Shown here in pieces: positions 8,373 to 16,865 of a stretch of 64,000 nucleotides of DNA (the stretch's first letter is position 1; each line of letters opens with the position of its first letter). The notes under the pieces are model-generated. The model saw only the letters and a list, made by a program, of their open reading frames with translations. It did not search any database and had not been told where the DNA came from. This stretch comes from Caulobacterales bacterium. GTDB taxonomy: Bacteria > Pseudomonadota > Alphaproteobacteria > Caulobacterales > Aquidulcibacteraceae. The stretch is from positions 62,001 through 126,000 of the forward strand of contig JAFLCU010000011.1 in NCBI GenBank assembly GCA_017303355.1, given 5' to 3'. The translations under genes and the position numbers were made by a program.

Positions 8373-9437
8373 TTAGCGCAAGGGCTTTGCGTCGTCCGGC
8401 GCGGGTGCGTCACGAAACATGGCCGCCAGATCGACGGTGGAGCGTTGGCCCAGCGCGTCAAAGTGCTGGTCAAGCCATTGATCGGCGGCGGCGCGGCCGG
8501 TTTCAAACAGCGTGTTGAAGAAGCCAAGATCGGTGTTGAGATCGACGCCGAGGCCCAGCGGCGTCAACGCCGTGCCTTCACTCACATTGTGCACCAGCAT
8601 CTTTCGATAGCGCTTGGACGGCAGTATCTGTTGATCAAGCAAGCGGCCGACAAATTCGATGGCGCGAAGCTCACTCAGAAGGTTGGCGTTGAAATTGATC
8701 TCGGCGACGCGCGCGGTGATCTCGACGGGCGAGCGCGGCGCGCCTGGACGCTCAAGCGGGTTGATCTGTACGATGACGATGTCGCGCGTGGCTTCCACGC
8801 CGAAGAGCGGAAACAGCGCGGGATTGCCGGTATAGCCGCCATCCCAATAGGGCTCGCCATCGATCATCACGGCTTGGAAAAGCTGCGGCAAGCAGGCCGA
8901 GGCCATCACATGATCGGCGCTGAGTTCAGCATTCTTGAAAATGCGGATACGGCCTGTCTCGACATTTGTCGCGCCGATAAAGAGCTCCAGCTTGCAGGCG
9001 CGCACGCGATCGAAATTCACCAGCTCTTCCAGCACCTCCTTGAGCGGATTCACGTTGAGCGGATTGAAATCGTAGGGACTGGCCCAGCGCGAAGCGATAT
9101 CGGCCCACATCGCCAGATAAGATTCCGGCGCCCAGCCCGGTTTGAACGCATTCAAGAACGCCATCATCGGCGTGCGGCGATAGGGATTGGCGCGGCCTTC
9201 GCGCGCGATGCTTTCCCAAAACGCGCGCAATTTCGCACGCGCGCCCTCCGCGCCGCCGTCATGAAACCCATCCGCCAACACCACCGCGCACATCGCACCG
9301 GCGGACGAACCCGAGATCGCCTTGATGGCGATGCGCTCATCCTCCAGCAGGCGATCAAGCGCCCCCCAGGTGTAAGCACCGAGCGCGCCGCCGCCTTGGA
9401 GTGCAAGCGAGATCGGTTTGGGTTTGGCTTTGGTCAT
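8373..9437 (-). CDS. patatin-like phospholipase family protein
   Basis: A 354-residue patatin-domain lipid acyl hydrolase. The oxyanion loop LQGGGALGAYTWG lies at residues 13-25, the nucleophile elbow GSSAG at residues 43-47 with Ser45, and the second half of the Ser-Asp dyad in WDGGYTGNP near residue 196. The domain ends near residue 230, leaving a C-terminal region of about 120 residues that includes the segment LLDQQILPSKRYRKM. It is probably cytosolic or membrane-associated, with no signal peptide. Specific lipid substrates cannot be inferred. It lies upstream of the FliL-like gene on the same strand with a 37-base gap. Confidence 0.92.
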   Translation of the reverse strand: MTKAKPKPISLALQGGGALGAYTWGALDRLLEDERIAIKAISGSSAGAMCAVVLADGFHDGGAEGARAKLRAFWESIAREGRANPYRRTPMMAFLNAFKPGWAPESYLAMWADIASRWASPYDFNPLNVNPLKEVLEELVNFDRVRACKLELFIGATNVETGRIRIFKNAELSADHVMASACLPQLFQAVMIDGEPYWDGGYTGNPALFPLFGVEATRDIVIVQINPLERPGAPRSPVEITARVAEINFNANLLSELRAIEFVGRLLDQQILPSKRYRKMLVHNVSEGTALTPLGLGVDLNTDLGFFNTLFETGRAAADQWLDQHFDALGQRSTVDLAAMFRDAPAPDDAKPLR

Positions 9438-9476
9438 ATCTTTAGCGCACGACGGCGCAAGCCGCCCTCTATGAAC

Positions 9477-9884
9477 TTAGGCTGAAACGGCGAGCGGATG
9501 TTTCACGAGCAAGAGGTCGCGGGTAAACAAGCTCAAGCCTTCAGCTTGGGCTTGCACGAGCAATAATTCATCGAATGGATCGCTGTGCTTGATTGGTGTT
9601 TGCAAAACCGCGGCTGCATGATCAGCGGTCAGCGGCAAAAGCGAAACACCCAATTGTTGCAGCACCGGCAATACTTGCGCAGGCGACATAGGCCCTTTTC
9701 GCTGCCCGGAGCGATAAAGCGATTTCCACTTGAGCCGTATTTCCCAGAGCGACACCGCGCTGACGCGTAGCGTGCTTGCCGGGACTTTCAGCATTTGCCA
9801 TTCCTCCGGCCGCAGGCGCGCAGGCGCACCCGCGAGCGCGTAGGCATAATGCGTGTCGAGCAACACGCTATTTCTCCAAGCCAA
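9477..9884 (-). CDS. PIN-domain toxin, VapC type
   Basis: A PIN-domain ribonuclease of a type II toxin-antitoxin pair. Acidic residues expected for metal binding are visible: Asp in LLDTHYA near residue 10, Glu in SLWEIRLKW near residue 48, Asp in SDPFDELLLVQA near residue 101 and Asp in FTRDLLL near residue 119. The longest reading starts with TTG at 9884 and overlaps the antitoxin end by 17 bases. A GTG at 9866, just past the antitoxin stop and just before the PIN core, is an equally good start. The target RNA is unknown. Confidence 0.85.
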   Translation of the reverse strand: MAWRNSVLLDTHYAYALAGAPARLRPEEWQMLKVPASTLRVSAVSLWEIRLKWKSLYRSGQRKGPMSPAQVLPVLQQLGVSLLPLTADHAAAVLQTPIKHSDPFDELLLVQAQAEGLSLFTRDLLLVKHPLAVSA

Positions 9885-10128
9885 GTACGCGGCGCGAGAG
9901 AGCGGGATCGTCCAATTCTTCGCCCCATTCTGGGCCGTCCTCAGTCAGACCGAGCGCTGCACGCACACGGGCGACACGTTCGAAATCAATTCCCGGCGTG
10001 TTGGTGTTCGCGACCTCTTCCAGCGCGGCGCGAGCAAGCGCCTCGACGGAGACGCCGCGCTCGGCCGCGATCTTGCGCAGCTTGTTGTGCACCTTCTCGG
10101 GGATGTTGCGGATCGTTATGGCGGACAT
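9868..10128 (-). CDS. ribbon-helix-helix antitoxin, FitA/VapB type
   Basis: An 86-residue antitoxin. The N-terminal MSAITIRNIPEKVHNKLRKIA followed by ERGVSVEALARAAL is a typical ribbon-helix-helix DNA-binding and dimerisation unit. The C-terminal half (WGEELDDPALSRR) is the likely toxin-neutralising part. It precedes and overlaps the PIN toxin on the same strand, as expected for a type II pair. The ATG at 10128 lies inside a repeated TGATATCA palindrome, consistent with autorepression. The pair follows the hydroxybutyrate dehydrogenase gene by only 22 bases. Confidence 0.85.
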   Translation of the reverse strand: MSAITIRNIPEKVHNKLRKIAAERGVSVEALARAALEEVANTNTPGIDFERVARVRAALGLTEDGPEWGEELDDPALSRRVLGLEK

Positions 10129-10145
10129 GATATCACATGATATCA
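10128..10145. promoter_or_regulatory. tandem TGATATCA palindromes, likely antitoxin operator
   Basis: Two exact copies of the 8-base palindrome TGATATCA lie at 10128-10135 and 10138-10145, exactly 10 bases (one helical turn) apart. The first overlaps the antitoxin start codon. Paired palindromes on one DNA face suit binding by two ribbon-helix-helix dimers, so this is probably the operator for autorepression of the toxin-antitoxin operon. Confidence 0.65.
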
Positions 10146-10150
10146 CTACA

Positions 10151-10933
10151 TCATTGCGCCGTCCAGCCGCCGTCCGCGCTGATCGAGGCGCCGTTGATTT
10201 GATCGGCGGCGGGCGTGGTGAGGAACAGCGCGATGCCGGCGACATCCTCGATCTTCACGAATTGCTTCGTGGGCTGGGCGGCCAGCAGCACGTCATTGAT
10301 GACCTGCTCGCGCGTCATGTTGCGCGCCTTCATCGTGTCGGGGATCTGGTTCTCGACCAGCGGCGTCAGCACGTAGCCCGGCGAGATCGCGTTGCAGCGC
10401 ACGCCAAATTGCGCGCCTTCAAGCGCGACCGTCTTGGTCAAACCCAGAATGCCGTGCTTGGCCGCGACGTACGCGGACTTGAACGGCGAAGCCACGTGCG
10501 CGTGCGCGGAGGCGATATTGATGATGCGGCCATATTTGCGCTGTTTCATCGAACGCATCGCCGCGCGGATCGTATGGAACGACGCCGAGAGATTGAGCGC
10601 GATGATCGCATCCCATTTTTCGACCGGAAAATCCTCGATCGGCGAGACGAACTGAATGCCGGCATTGTTCACCAGCACATCCAAGCGCCCAAACGCGCCG
10701 ATCGCGCCTTCGACCATGCCGGCGCAGGCCTCGGCCTTCATCAGGTTCGCGCCGTCATAGCGGACCTCGACGCCCGCCTCTTTCGCGAGACCAGCGCGCA
10801 CCCTTTCAATTTCGTCAGGATCGCCGAGCCCATTCAGCGTGACATTCATGCCCGCCTTGGCGAGCGCGGCGGCCACGCCCAGACCAATGCCGCTGGTGGA
10901 GCCCGTCACCAAAGCCGCCTTACGTTCGCTCAT
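10151..10933 (-). CDS. D-3-hydroxybutyrate dehydrogenase (SDR family)
   Basis: A 260-residue SDR that most resembles D-3-hydroxybutyrate dehydrogenase, which converts 3-hydroxybutyrate to acetoacetate with NAD during polyhydroxybutyrate turnover. Motifs: TGSTSGIGLG at the N-terminus, NNAGIQFVSPIEDFP near residue 90, ASAHAHVASPFKSAYVAAK with catalytic Ser, Tyr and Lys near 140-159, and the family-typical SPGYVLTPLVENQI near residue 185. The final ADGGWTAQ is also characteristic. The GIQFVSPIEDFP and SPGYVLTPLV segments support the specific call. It reads leftward into the toxin-antitoxin pair. Confidence 0.9.
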   Translation of the reverse strand: MSERKAALVTGSTSGIGLGVAAALAKAGMNVTLNGLGDPDEIERVRAGLAKEAGVEVRYDGANLMKAEACAGMVEGAIGAFGRLDVLVNNAGIQFVSPIEDFPVEKWDAIIALNLSASFHTIRAAMRSMKQRKYGRIINIASAHAHVASPFKSAYVAAKHGILGLTKTVALEGAQFGVRCNAISPGYVLTPLVENQIPDTMKARNMTREQVINDVLLAAQPTKQFVKIEDVAGIALFLTTPAADQINGASISADGGWTAQ

Positions 10934-11027
10934 GTGCTTACCTACTCCTGGTCGTCTTGCGCGCCTGCGCTGGAACCGCTAGCGCAGGCGGGACAAAAGC
11001 CGGCCGCCGGCGAGCGAGGGACACGTC

Positions 11028-11474
11028 ATGGATTTTTCCGCGCCTATCAATGCCTTCGTCGCGGGATTTCCGGATTTCATCATTCAATTAGGTGTGGCGC
11101 TCGGCCTCTTCATCACCTCGCTGATCATCTACGTCATTATGACGCCGCATAAAGAGCTGGATCTGATCCGGGCCGGCAATCCCTCGGCCTCGCTCGCTTT
11201 TGGCGGCGTTGTGGTCGGTCTTGCCATTCCTTTGGGCTCTTGCCTGGCGCACTCGTTCGGCGTGTGGGATTTGCTGATCTGGGGCGTGGTCACGCTGCTG
11301 ATCCAATTGCTTGCGTTCCGCTTCGCCGACATGTTCCTTCGCGGCCTGCCGCGCCGCATCGCCGAGGGCGATGTCGCGGCGGCGGTATTCTTGATGAGCG
11401 TGAAGATTGGTTTGGCGCTTATTCTTTCCGGCGCCGTCGCCGATCCAAACGTGAGCATGATCAGAGGCGGCTGA
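11028..11474 (+). CDS. DUF350 family membrane protein
   Basis: A 148-residue inner-membrane protein with four hydrophobic segments arranged as two similar pairs, as in DUF350/YjfL. The segment GNPSASLAFGGVVVGLAIPL near residue 50 is the family hallmark. The function of the family is unknown. The stop lies two bases before the TTG start of a membrane-anchored protease and pyrF follows, so the three genes are probably one transcript. ATG at 11028 follows GGGACACGTC, a modest ribosome binding site. Confidence 0.85.
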   Translation: MDFSAPINAFVAGFPDFIIQLGVALGLFITSLIIYVIMTPHKELDLIRAGNPSASLAFGGVVVGLAIPLGSCLAHSFGVWDLLIWGVVTLLIQLLAFRFADMFLRGLPRRIAEGDVAAAVFLMSVKIGLALILSGAVADPNVSMIRGG

Positions 11475-11475
11475 T

Positions 11476-12321
11476 TTGTTTCGTCTGATCCCGGACTGGC
11501 TGCTCTACATCATCGTCATCGCGGTGGTGGTGTTCACGCTGTTCCGCGTGGATCAGCGCGCCGACGCCCCGGAAGCGCTGCCGGACGCCGCGCGCGACGG
11601 CGGCTTCCTGCCGCCGCCTTCGATCTACGATCCAGAAGTGCTTGTCGAAGTCGGCCCCGTGTCATCAGGCATGGGCAGCGCGTTCGCGATTTCAGAGGAA
11701 GGCTGGTGGCTCACCGCGCGCCATGTCGTGGACGGTTGCCAGCATGTCGGCCTCGTCGTTTCACGCGGCGCGGCCGTGCCTGTGCGCGAGGTGAAACGCG
11801 CGCTGTTCGCCGACATCGCTCTGCTGCGCACCGATCAGGCGCCGGCGGCGCTGGCGCTCGACACCTCGGAGCGCGAATTCCAAATTGGCCAACGCGCCTT
11901 TCACGTCGGCTTCCCGCAGGGCCGCCCGGGCGAAGCCTATTCGCGCTTGATTGGCCGCGAAACGCTCGTGGCGCGCGGGCGCTACGAGGTTGAAGAGCCC
12001 GTGCTGGCGTGGGCCGAACTCGGCCGTACCTCGGGCCTGCGCGGCTCGCTCGCCGGCATCAGCGGCGGCCCCGCGTTTTCGGCGAATGGCCAAGTTATTG
12101 GCGTCACCATTGCTGAATCCGCGCGTCGCGGCCGCATCTACACGGCGGCGCCAACCTCAGTGCTGCGCCTGCTGCGCGTCGAACAAGTCGAAGCGCAAGG
12201 CCTGCCCGCCCCGCGCCTGACAGCGGACAATTACGGCCAGCAATCGGACGATCTCCGCCGCGAACTCGCGGTCGCGCAAGTCGTCTGCGTCGCGCCCGGC
12301 GACGGCGCACTCAATCCATGA
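11476..12321 (+). CDS. membrane-anchored trypsin-like serine protease
   Basis: A 281-residue protein with one N-terminal transmembrane helix (residues about 7-24) and a periplasmic chymotrypsin-fold domain. The catalytic triad is readable: His83 in LTARHVVDG, Asp113 in ADIALLRTD and Ser196 in GISGGPAF. There is no PDZ domain, unlike DegP. The start is TTG at 11476, two bases after DUF350; no better start lies before the helix. Its end overlaps pyrF by four bases (ATGA). The substrate is unknown. Coupling with DUF350 suggests joint action at the membrane, which is only an inference. Confidence 0.85.
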   Translation: MFRLIPDWLLYIIVIAVVVFTLFRVDQRADAPEALPDAARDGGFLPPPSIYDPEVLVEVGPVSSGMGSAFAISEEGWWLTARHVVDGCQHVGLVVSRGAAVPVREVKRALFADIALLRTDQAPAALALDTSEREFQIGQRAFHVGFPQGRPGEAYSRLIGRETLVARGRYEVEEPVLAWAELGRTSGLRGSLAGISGGPAFSANGQVIGVTIAESARRGRIYTAAPTSVLRLLRVEQVEAQGLPAPRLTADNYGQQSDDLRRELAVAQVVCVAPGDGALNP

Positions 12322-13211
12322 CCGCCCCATTCGCCGATCGCCTGATCGAAAGCGTACGCCGCTTCGACACGCCCTTGTGCGTCGGCCTTGATCCCTTCGC
12401 CGACAAAATCCCGGCGTTCTTCGGCAACGCGCGCGACGACACCCAAGCCGTGCTGAAATTCGGCGCGGCGCTCATCGACATCGCCGCCAAGCATTGCGGC
12501 GTGCTGAAGCCGCAACTGGGCCTGTTCGAGCAATTCGGCGAAATGGGTTACGCGGTCGCGCGCATGTTGTGCGAGCACGCGCACGCGCAGGGCATGATCG
12601 TCATTCTCGACGCCAAGCGCGGCGATATCGGCACGACGGCCGAAGGCTACGCGCGCGCCACGCTCGGCCCGAAGCCCGGCTTCGCCGCAGATTGCGTCAC
12701 CGTGAACCCCTACATGGGCAAGGACACGCTCGAACCCTTCGTCACCATGGCGCAGCGCGAAAACAAGGGCGTCGCCGTGCTGGTGCGCACCTCCAATCCC
12801 GGCGCCGGCGATGTGCAGGATTTGCAGGTTGGCGGCGCGCCGGTCTGGCGCCGCGTCGCCGAGATGCTGGCGCCGGAAACGCAGCGTCTGCTCGGCGCGA
12901 GCAATTGGTCGGGTCTTATGGCGGTAGCCGGCGCGACCTACCCTGAAGAAGCCCGCAGCCTGCGCGAAGCCATGCCGCACGCGCTCTTTCTGGTGCCAGG
13001 CTATGGCGCCCAGGGCGCCAGCGCCGCCGACGCCGTGGCCGGCTTTGTTGCAAGCGGGAAAGGTTTGGAGGGCGGCGTCGTGAATTCGTCGCGCGGCGTC
13101 TCCTATCCAGCCGCGGCGCAAGCCGCCACCACATTCGCCGACTGGCGCGCCGCCATAAATGACGCCATGGCCCAGGCGGCGGCGGAACTAAGAGCAGCCA
13201 CCACGCGCTGA
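12318..13211 (+). CDS. pyrF: orotidine 5'-phosphate decarboxylase (long form)
   Basis: PyrF decarboxylates OMP to UMP, the last step of de novo pyrimidine synthesis. The 297-residue length and the segment order mark the longer class-2 type. LCVGLDPF near residue 20 binds substrate. The catalytic DAKRGDIG near residue 97 holds the Asp-Lys-Asp set. VNPYMGKDTLEPF lies near residue 130 and PGYGAQGAS near residue 230. ATG at 12318 overlaps the upstream protease by four bases. The C-terminal Ala-rich helix is ordinary for this group. Confidence 0.95.
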   Translation: MTAPFADRLIESVRRFDTPLCVGLDPFADKIPAFFGNARDDTQAVLKFGAALIDIAAKHCGVLKPQLGLFEQFGEMGYAVARMLCEHAHAQGMIVILDAKRGDIGTTAEGYARATLGPKPGFAADCVTVNPYMGKDTLEPFVTMAQRENKGVAVLVRTSNPGAGDVQDLQVGGAPVWRRVAEMLAPETQRLLGASNWSGLMAVAGATYPEEARSLREAMPHALFLVPGYGAQGASAADAVAGFVASGKGLEGGVVNSSRGVSYPAAAQAATTFADWRAAINDAMAQAAAELRAATTR

Positions 13212-13290
13212 CGCGCGACAAGCGCCGAGAGATTGGTTAATTCTCGATTCGGGGGATGCGCCCGGACCGGGCGCTGCGAGGGAGACACCC

Positions 13291-14274
13291 ATGCGCAAGA
13301 ATATGACGCGCGCCCTGCTTGCTGCTCTGGCGCTGTTCTTCGTGGCGCCGGCTTACGCGGACGGCCCGGGCGATGGAGGACCAGATGTCGCCGCACCGCC
13401 CGTGCGCGCACAGCCTTTGCCGCCGGCGCAACCAGCCCAGCCCAGTACGCCAGCAGCCGAACCGGCGGCGGCGTCAGAGGGCCGCAGCGGCATCATCCCG
13501 CTCAATGGCGGCGAACTCACGTTGAACGTGCCGAGAGGCTATCGCTTCTATCCCGCGACCGAAGCCTACGCCTTCATGCAGCGCAACAATGCAGCCGCGC
13601 CCGCCGGCACGGTGTTGGGCTTGCTGGCGCCGGCGAGCGCCGACATCCGCGCGCCGGGCACATGGGCGACCGTGATTTCGTATGATGCGATCGGTTACGT
13701 GCAGCCGGAAACGGCGGCGGGCCTCGATACGCCGAACTTCGAGACGCAAGTCAGCGAAGCGCGCGCCTCGCAGAACCGACCGTTCGAAGGCTTCGCCATT
13801 CAACCCGCGTTCAACGCCGAAGCCGCGCCGCAACTCGCATGGGCGGAACGCACAGCGGCGCCAGGCGGCGCGCAAGGCAAGGATTTCCGCTTCGAGCAGA
13901 AAGTGCTCGGCCGTTACGGCGTGGCCGCCATGACCTCGATCGGCGCAGCCGATCAGATGCCCGCCATTCAAGCGGCCGCGCCCGAGCAGCTCGCCATGCT
14001 GCAATTTCCCGAAGGCCGTCGTCACGGCGATTTCCAAGCCGCGAGCGACACGATCTCCTCGTACTCCGTTCCAGGTTTGGTGACGGGCGTCGCGGCGCTG
14101 CCTGAAAGCCTGGCGGTCTCCTCATCGACGGGCGGCGAAGGTCAAACGGGCTTTGGCGGCTTGGCGGGGTGGTTTCCGTGGATCGCGCTTGGCGTGATCG
14201 TGCTGGCCATCACCGGCTACATGCTGACGCGCCGCCGCGAGGATGACGACCTCGAAGACCCGGAAGACGCTTAA
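13291..14274 (+). CDS. DUF2167 family membrane-anchored protein
   Basis: A 327-residue exported protein of the DUF2167 family. It has a signal peptide (residues 1-23), a Pro/Ala/Gln-rich linker to about residue 65 and the DUF2167 domain with LNVPRGYRFYP, VLGLLAP, WATVISYDAIGYV and ASDTISSYSVPGL. One C-terminal transmembrane helix (GWFPWIALGVIVLAITGYML) is followed by a cytoplasmic RRREDDDLEDPED tail. The family is widespread in proteobacteria with no known activity. It follows pyrF by 79 bases with its own GGGAGAC ribosome binding site and converges with the Rieske gene. Confidence 0.88.
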   Translation: MRKNMTRALLAALALFFVAPAYADGPGDGGPDVAAPPVRAQPLPPAQPAQPSTPAAEPAAASEGRSGIIPLNGGELTLNVPRGYRFYPATEAYAFMQRNNAAAPAGTVLGLLAPASADIRAPGTWATVISYDAIGYVQPETAAGLDTPNFETQVSEARASQNRPFEGFAIQPAFNAEAAPQLAWAERTAAPGGAQGKDFRFEQKVLGRYGVAAMTSIGAADQMPAIQAAAPEQLAMLQFPEGRRHGDFQAASDTISSYSVPGLVTGVAALPESLAVSSSTGGEGQTGFGGLAGWFPWIALGVIVLAITGYMLTRRREDDDLEDPEDA

Positions 14275-14612
14275 GCGACGAAAACCGCGCCATCACGCAC
14301 TGTAACGGCGACGCGCGTGAGCCCCTCGCCGTTGCAAGGCCCGCCCGCGCACGCGCCGTCATCGAGCACGAAGCTCGCGCCATGCGCGGTGCACACCAGA
14401 TAGCGCCCCTCTTGCACCACCATGCGCCCGTCTGGCCGCTCAAGCGGATAGCCGGCGTGCGGACAGCGATTGAAGAACGCCGCCACGTGTGCGCCGCGCC
14501 GCGTGACGATCAGCGACAAGCGCTTCTCGCCCTCGACGAAATCGACCACGATCGCGCCGGGATCAGGCAACGCATCGACACGCGCCAACAAGAGGCCAGA
14601 GCGAGGCGTCAC
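14271..14612 (-). CDS. Rieske [2Fe-2S] domain protein
   Basis: A 113-residue single-domain Rieske protein, probably a soluble ferredoxin-like electron carrier. The two cluster-binding boxes are CPHAGYPLE (Cys50, His52) and CTAHG (Cys74, His77), with the usual spacing. There is no signal peptide or membrane anchor. The start is GTG at 14612, overlapping the gpsA stop as GTGA, which ties it to gpsA in one transcript. The partner oxygenase or reductase is not in the immediate neighbourhood. A weak cysteine pair after box two ([10 protein letters not shown]) is not part of the Rieske signature. Confidence 0.88.
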   Translation of the reverse strand: MTPRSGLLLARVDALPDPGAIVVDFVEGEKRLSLIVTRRGAHVAAFFNRCPHAGYPLERPDGRMVVQEGRYLVCTAHGASFVLDDGACAGGPCNGEGLTRVAVTVRDGAVFVA

Positions 14613-15628
14613 ACGCCCTCCGCTTTGAACGGCCGCGACAGAAGCGCGAAGATCGCTTGATCGATGTCGATACGCTCGGAGAGAATTTCGTGCACCGCCG
14701 CGCAGATCGGCATCTCGACTTTGTATTTCGCCGCAAGCGCGACAACGGCGGGCGCGCTCTCCATGCCTTCCGCCACCGAACGCCGCTCCGCCAAGATCTC
14801 TTTCAGCTTGCGGCCTTCGCCGAGAGCCGCGCCCAGTGACGTATTGCGCGATGTCATTGAGGCGCACGTGAGCACGAGGTCGCCGAGCCCGCAAAGACCG
14901 GAAAGCGTCTCCGCCTTCGCGCCCATCGCCAGCCCCAGGCGCGTCAGTTCCGCGAAGCCGCGCGTAATCAGCGCCGCGCGCGCGCCATCGCCGAGCTTGC
15001 GCCCTTCAGCGACGCCACAGGCGATGGCGATCACATTCTTCACCGCTCCCCCGATCTCGGCGCCGATGAGATCATCGGCCACGTAAGGGCGGAACGTCGG
15101 CAAGCCGATGGTCGCGACGATGCGTTGCGCGCGTGCTGCGTCCGGGCTCGCGATCGTGGTGGCGGTCGGCAAACCGCGCGCGACGTCCTTGGCAAAGCCT
15201 GGGCCCGAAAGCACCGCCGGGCCAACGTCCGGCATTTCCTCGGCCAGCACATCCGTCATCAGCGCCAGCGTCCCACGCTCGACGCCCTTGGCGCAGAGCA
15301 CCAGCGGTGCGCCGGGTTTCAAATGCGGCCGGATGCTCCGCAGCACGCCCCGCATGTGCTGCGCCGGCGGGACCGCCAGGATCAGCTCGGCCTTGGCCGC
15401 GTCGGCGATATCGGCGGTCGCCCGAACCTTGGGGCTGAGTGGAAGGCCGGGCAGGAAGAGCGGATTCTCCCGATCCTGGTTGATGCCTCGGACGACCTCG
15501 CCCTCGCGCGCCCAGATCAGCACGTCGCGGCCGGCGGCGGCGGCCACCTGCGCCAAGGCCGTCCCCCAAGCGCCGGCCCCAAGCACGGCGACACTCTGGT
15601 AGGGCTGGATCACAGCTGAATCCTTCAT
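14609..15628 (-). CDS. gpsA: glycerol-3-phosphate dehydrogenase [NAD(P)+]
   Basis: GpsA reduces dihydroxyacetone phosphate to sn-glycerol 3-phosphate, the backbone for phospholipid synthesis, in the cytosol. The 339-residue protein has [10 protein letters not shown] near residue 16 (Rossmann nucleotide loop), CAKGVERGT near residue 107, [11 protein letters not shown] near residue 137, and the catalytic-lysine segment [17 protein letters not shown] near residue 190. The start at 15628 fits the family N-terminus. In related bacteria gpsA often lies next to tsaD; here a TetR gene and two small peptide genes lie between them. Confidence 0.96.
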   Translation of the reverse strand: MKDSAVIQPYQSVAVLGAGAWGTALAQVAAAAGRDVLIWAREGEVVRGINQDRENPLFLPGLPLSPKVRATADIADAAKAELILAVPPAQHMRGVLRSIRPHLKPGAPLVLCAKGVERGTLALMTDVLAEEMPDVGPAVLSGPGFAKDVARGLPTATTIASPDAARAQRIVATIGLPTFRPYVADDLIGAEIGGAVKNVIAIACGVAEGRKLGDGARAALITRGFAELTRLGLAMGAKAETLSGLCGLGDLVLTCASMTSRNTSLGAALGEGRKLKEILAERRSVAEGMESAPAVVALAAKYKVEMPICAAVHEILSERIDIDQAIFALLSRPFKAEGV

Positions 15629-15653
15629 TGATCGTTCAGTAGAAACCGCATAA

Positions 15654-16253
15654 ATGGAAGGGATGGACGAAAAGTCAGCCACCCGGGACCGCATTCTCCA
15701 GGCGGCCATGAACCGCATCAAGCATTACGGCTATGGCAAAACAACCATGGCCGAGATCGCCGCCGATTGCGACATGTCGCCGGGCAATATCTATCGCTTC
15801 TTCGAAGCCAAGATCGACATCGCCGAAGCGATGGCGCGCAAGCACTACGCCGAGGAGCAGGCCGAGATGGCCGCCATCGCGCGCAAGAAAGAATGGCCGG
15901 CAGACAAGCGCCTTCGCGAGATTTTCTTCAAAAGAATGCGCGATTCCTTCGCCATGTTCGCCGATAACGCCAAAATCCTCGAAGTGGCCGAGGTGCTGGT
16001 GAGGGAGCGCCCGCTCTTCTCGAATGAGCAATTGGCGCTGGAGCGCGTGTTTCTCTCCGCGTTGCTGGAAGAGGGCGAAAAAGCCGGCCTGTTCGCGCCG
16101 GGCGACCACATCTTCAACGCCGAGATGATGCAAGCCGCGACCATGAAATTCGGCGTGCCGCAGCTCTTCTCAAAGCTGACCCTGCCGAAGCTGGAACGCG
16201 AGCTCGAGGGCGTGCTCAACCTCATTCTGTTTGGCCTCTACGCCCGCACATAG
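15654..16253 (+). CDS. TetR/AcrR family transcriptional regulator
   Basis: A 199-residue regulator. The N-terminal TetR helix-turn-helix runs from [29 protein letters not shown] to [22 protein letters not shown], with the SPGNIYRFF recognition helix clear at residues about 43-51. The C-terminal ligand domain is helical and of unknown specificity. It is divergent from gpsA with only 25 bases between start codons. Two ATGs are possible (15654 and 15663); neither has a good ribosome binding site. It may control the neighbouring peptide genes or gpsA, but no operator was identified. Confidence 0.88.
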   Translation: MEGMDEKSATRDRILQAAMNRIKHYGYGKTTMAEIAADCDMSPGNIYRFFEAKIDIAEAMARKHYAEEQAEMAAIARKKEWPADKRLREIFFKRMRDSFAMFADNAKILEVAEVLVRERPLFSNEQLALERVFLSALLEEGEKAGLFAPGDHIFNAEMMQAATMKFGVPQLFSKLTLPKLERELEGVLNLILFGLYART

Positions 16254-16391
16254 CGACGGCCCACTCGGCGCAACAACTCAGCGAAGTCATCATTACACAA
16301 ATATTGAACGAGAATGATTTTATTCATTGATCATGTGACGCTGTCAGGGTATATATACTCCACCAAACAAAACAAACCCCCGGAGAGACCC

Positions 16392-16508
16392 ATGACCGCC
16401 AACCGCCCCTCACACCTTCTCAGCCTCAGCTTCGTTCTCGCCGCCGTCGCGCTCGTGGCCGTTGCGATGTCGCCCATCTTCGAGGTCGCGGCCCGCGTGG
16501 TCGCTTAA
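16392..16508 (+). CDS. 38-residue single-helix membrane peptide, paralogue 1
   Basis: A 38-residue open frame beginning with ATG behind CGGAGAG, a good ribosome binding site, and ending at a TAA followed by a strong terminator. After a polar N-terminus (MTANRPSHLL) it is one hydrophobic helix ending in EVAARVVA. The same length, the same ALVA core, a Pro at the same position and the same AARVVA ending are found in a second peptide 233 bases downstream. Conservation between the two copies is the main evidence that both are real. The function is unknown. A promoter-like AT-rich stretch, including GTATATATAC at 16349-16358, lies upstream. Confidence 0.7.
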   Translation: MTANRPSHLLSLSFVLAAVALVAVAMSPIFEVAARVVA

Positions 16509-16552
16509 GCTTCTGCCTCGGCGTGGCTCCCAGCGCGCCAAGGCTCCTTGTG

Positions 16553-16588
16553 CAGGCGCGAAGGCTCACCCCTTCGCGCCTGTTTTTT
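16553..16588 (+). terminator. intrinsic terminator after the first 38-residue peptide gene
   Basis: A perfect 12-base stem (CAGGCGCGAAGG with its complement) and a six-base loop are followed by six T residues. It lies about 45 bases after the peptide stop, showing that the peptide gene forms its own short transcript, and separating it from the second copy. Confidence 0.92.
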
Positions 16589-16740
16589 GTTTGCATTAAT
16601 GGATTGCCATTAACGTTTTGCCTTGCACATTTGCATATCAGGGCTGGCTTTTGCTCACTTCCGGCGAAACGTAGCAAACGCTATCTCCTCAATCATCGAT
16701 GTTCGCACGTGCAGCATCGAGTTTGATTGGAGAGTTCGGA

Positions 16741-16857
16741 ATGTCTGCGCAAGACCTGCCTGCCACCGCCCGGGCGCTGTCCGTCGTGGTCGCGATCGCA
16801 CTGGTCGCCACCGCGCTGGCGCCCCTGCTGTTCGCCGCCGCGCGCGTCGTGGCCTGA
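16741..16857 (+). CDS. 38-residue single-helix membrane peptide, paralogue 2
   Basis: The second 38-residue open frame, starting MSAQDLPATARALS and continuing as one hydrophobic helix to FAAARVVA. It aligns without gaps to the first copy over its whole length, with identities concentrated in the ALVA segment, the Pro at residue 28 and the C-terminal AARVVA. The ATG follows TTGGAGAG. The stop lies eight bases before the convergent end of tsaD. The two differ mostly in the polar N-terminus, so they may have diverged in partner or location. The function is unknown; membrane insertion is predicted. Confidence 0.7.
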   Translation: MSAQDLPATARALSVVVAIALVATALAPLLFAAARVVA

Positions 16858-16865
16858 TTAGGGCT

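Noticed and set aside
8046..11152. Long plus-strand frames (8046-9485 and 9776-11152)
   Set aside because: They run opposite the patatin, toxin-antitoxin and dehydrogenase genes, which have clear motifs; the frames do not.
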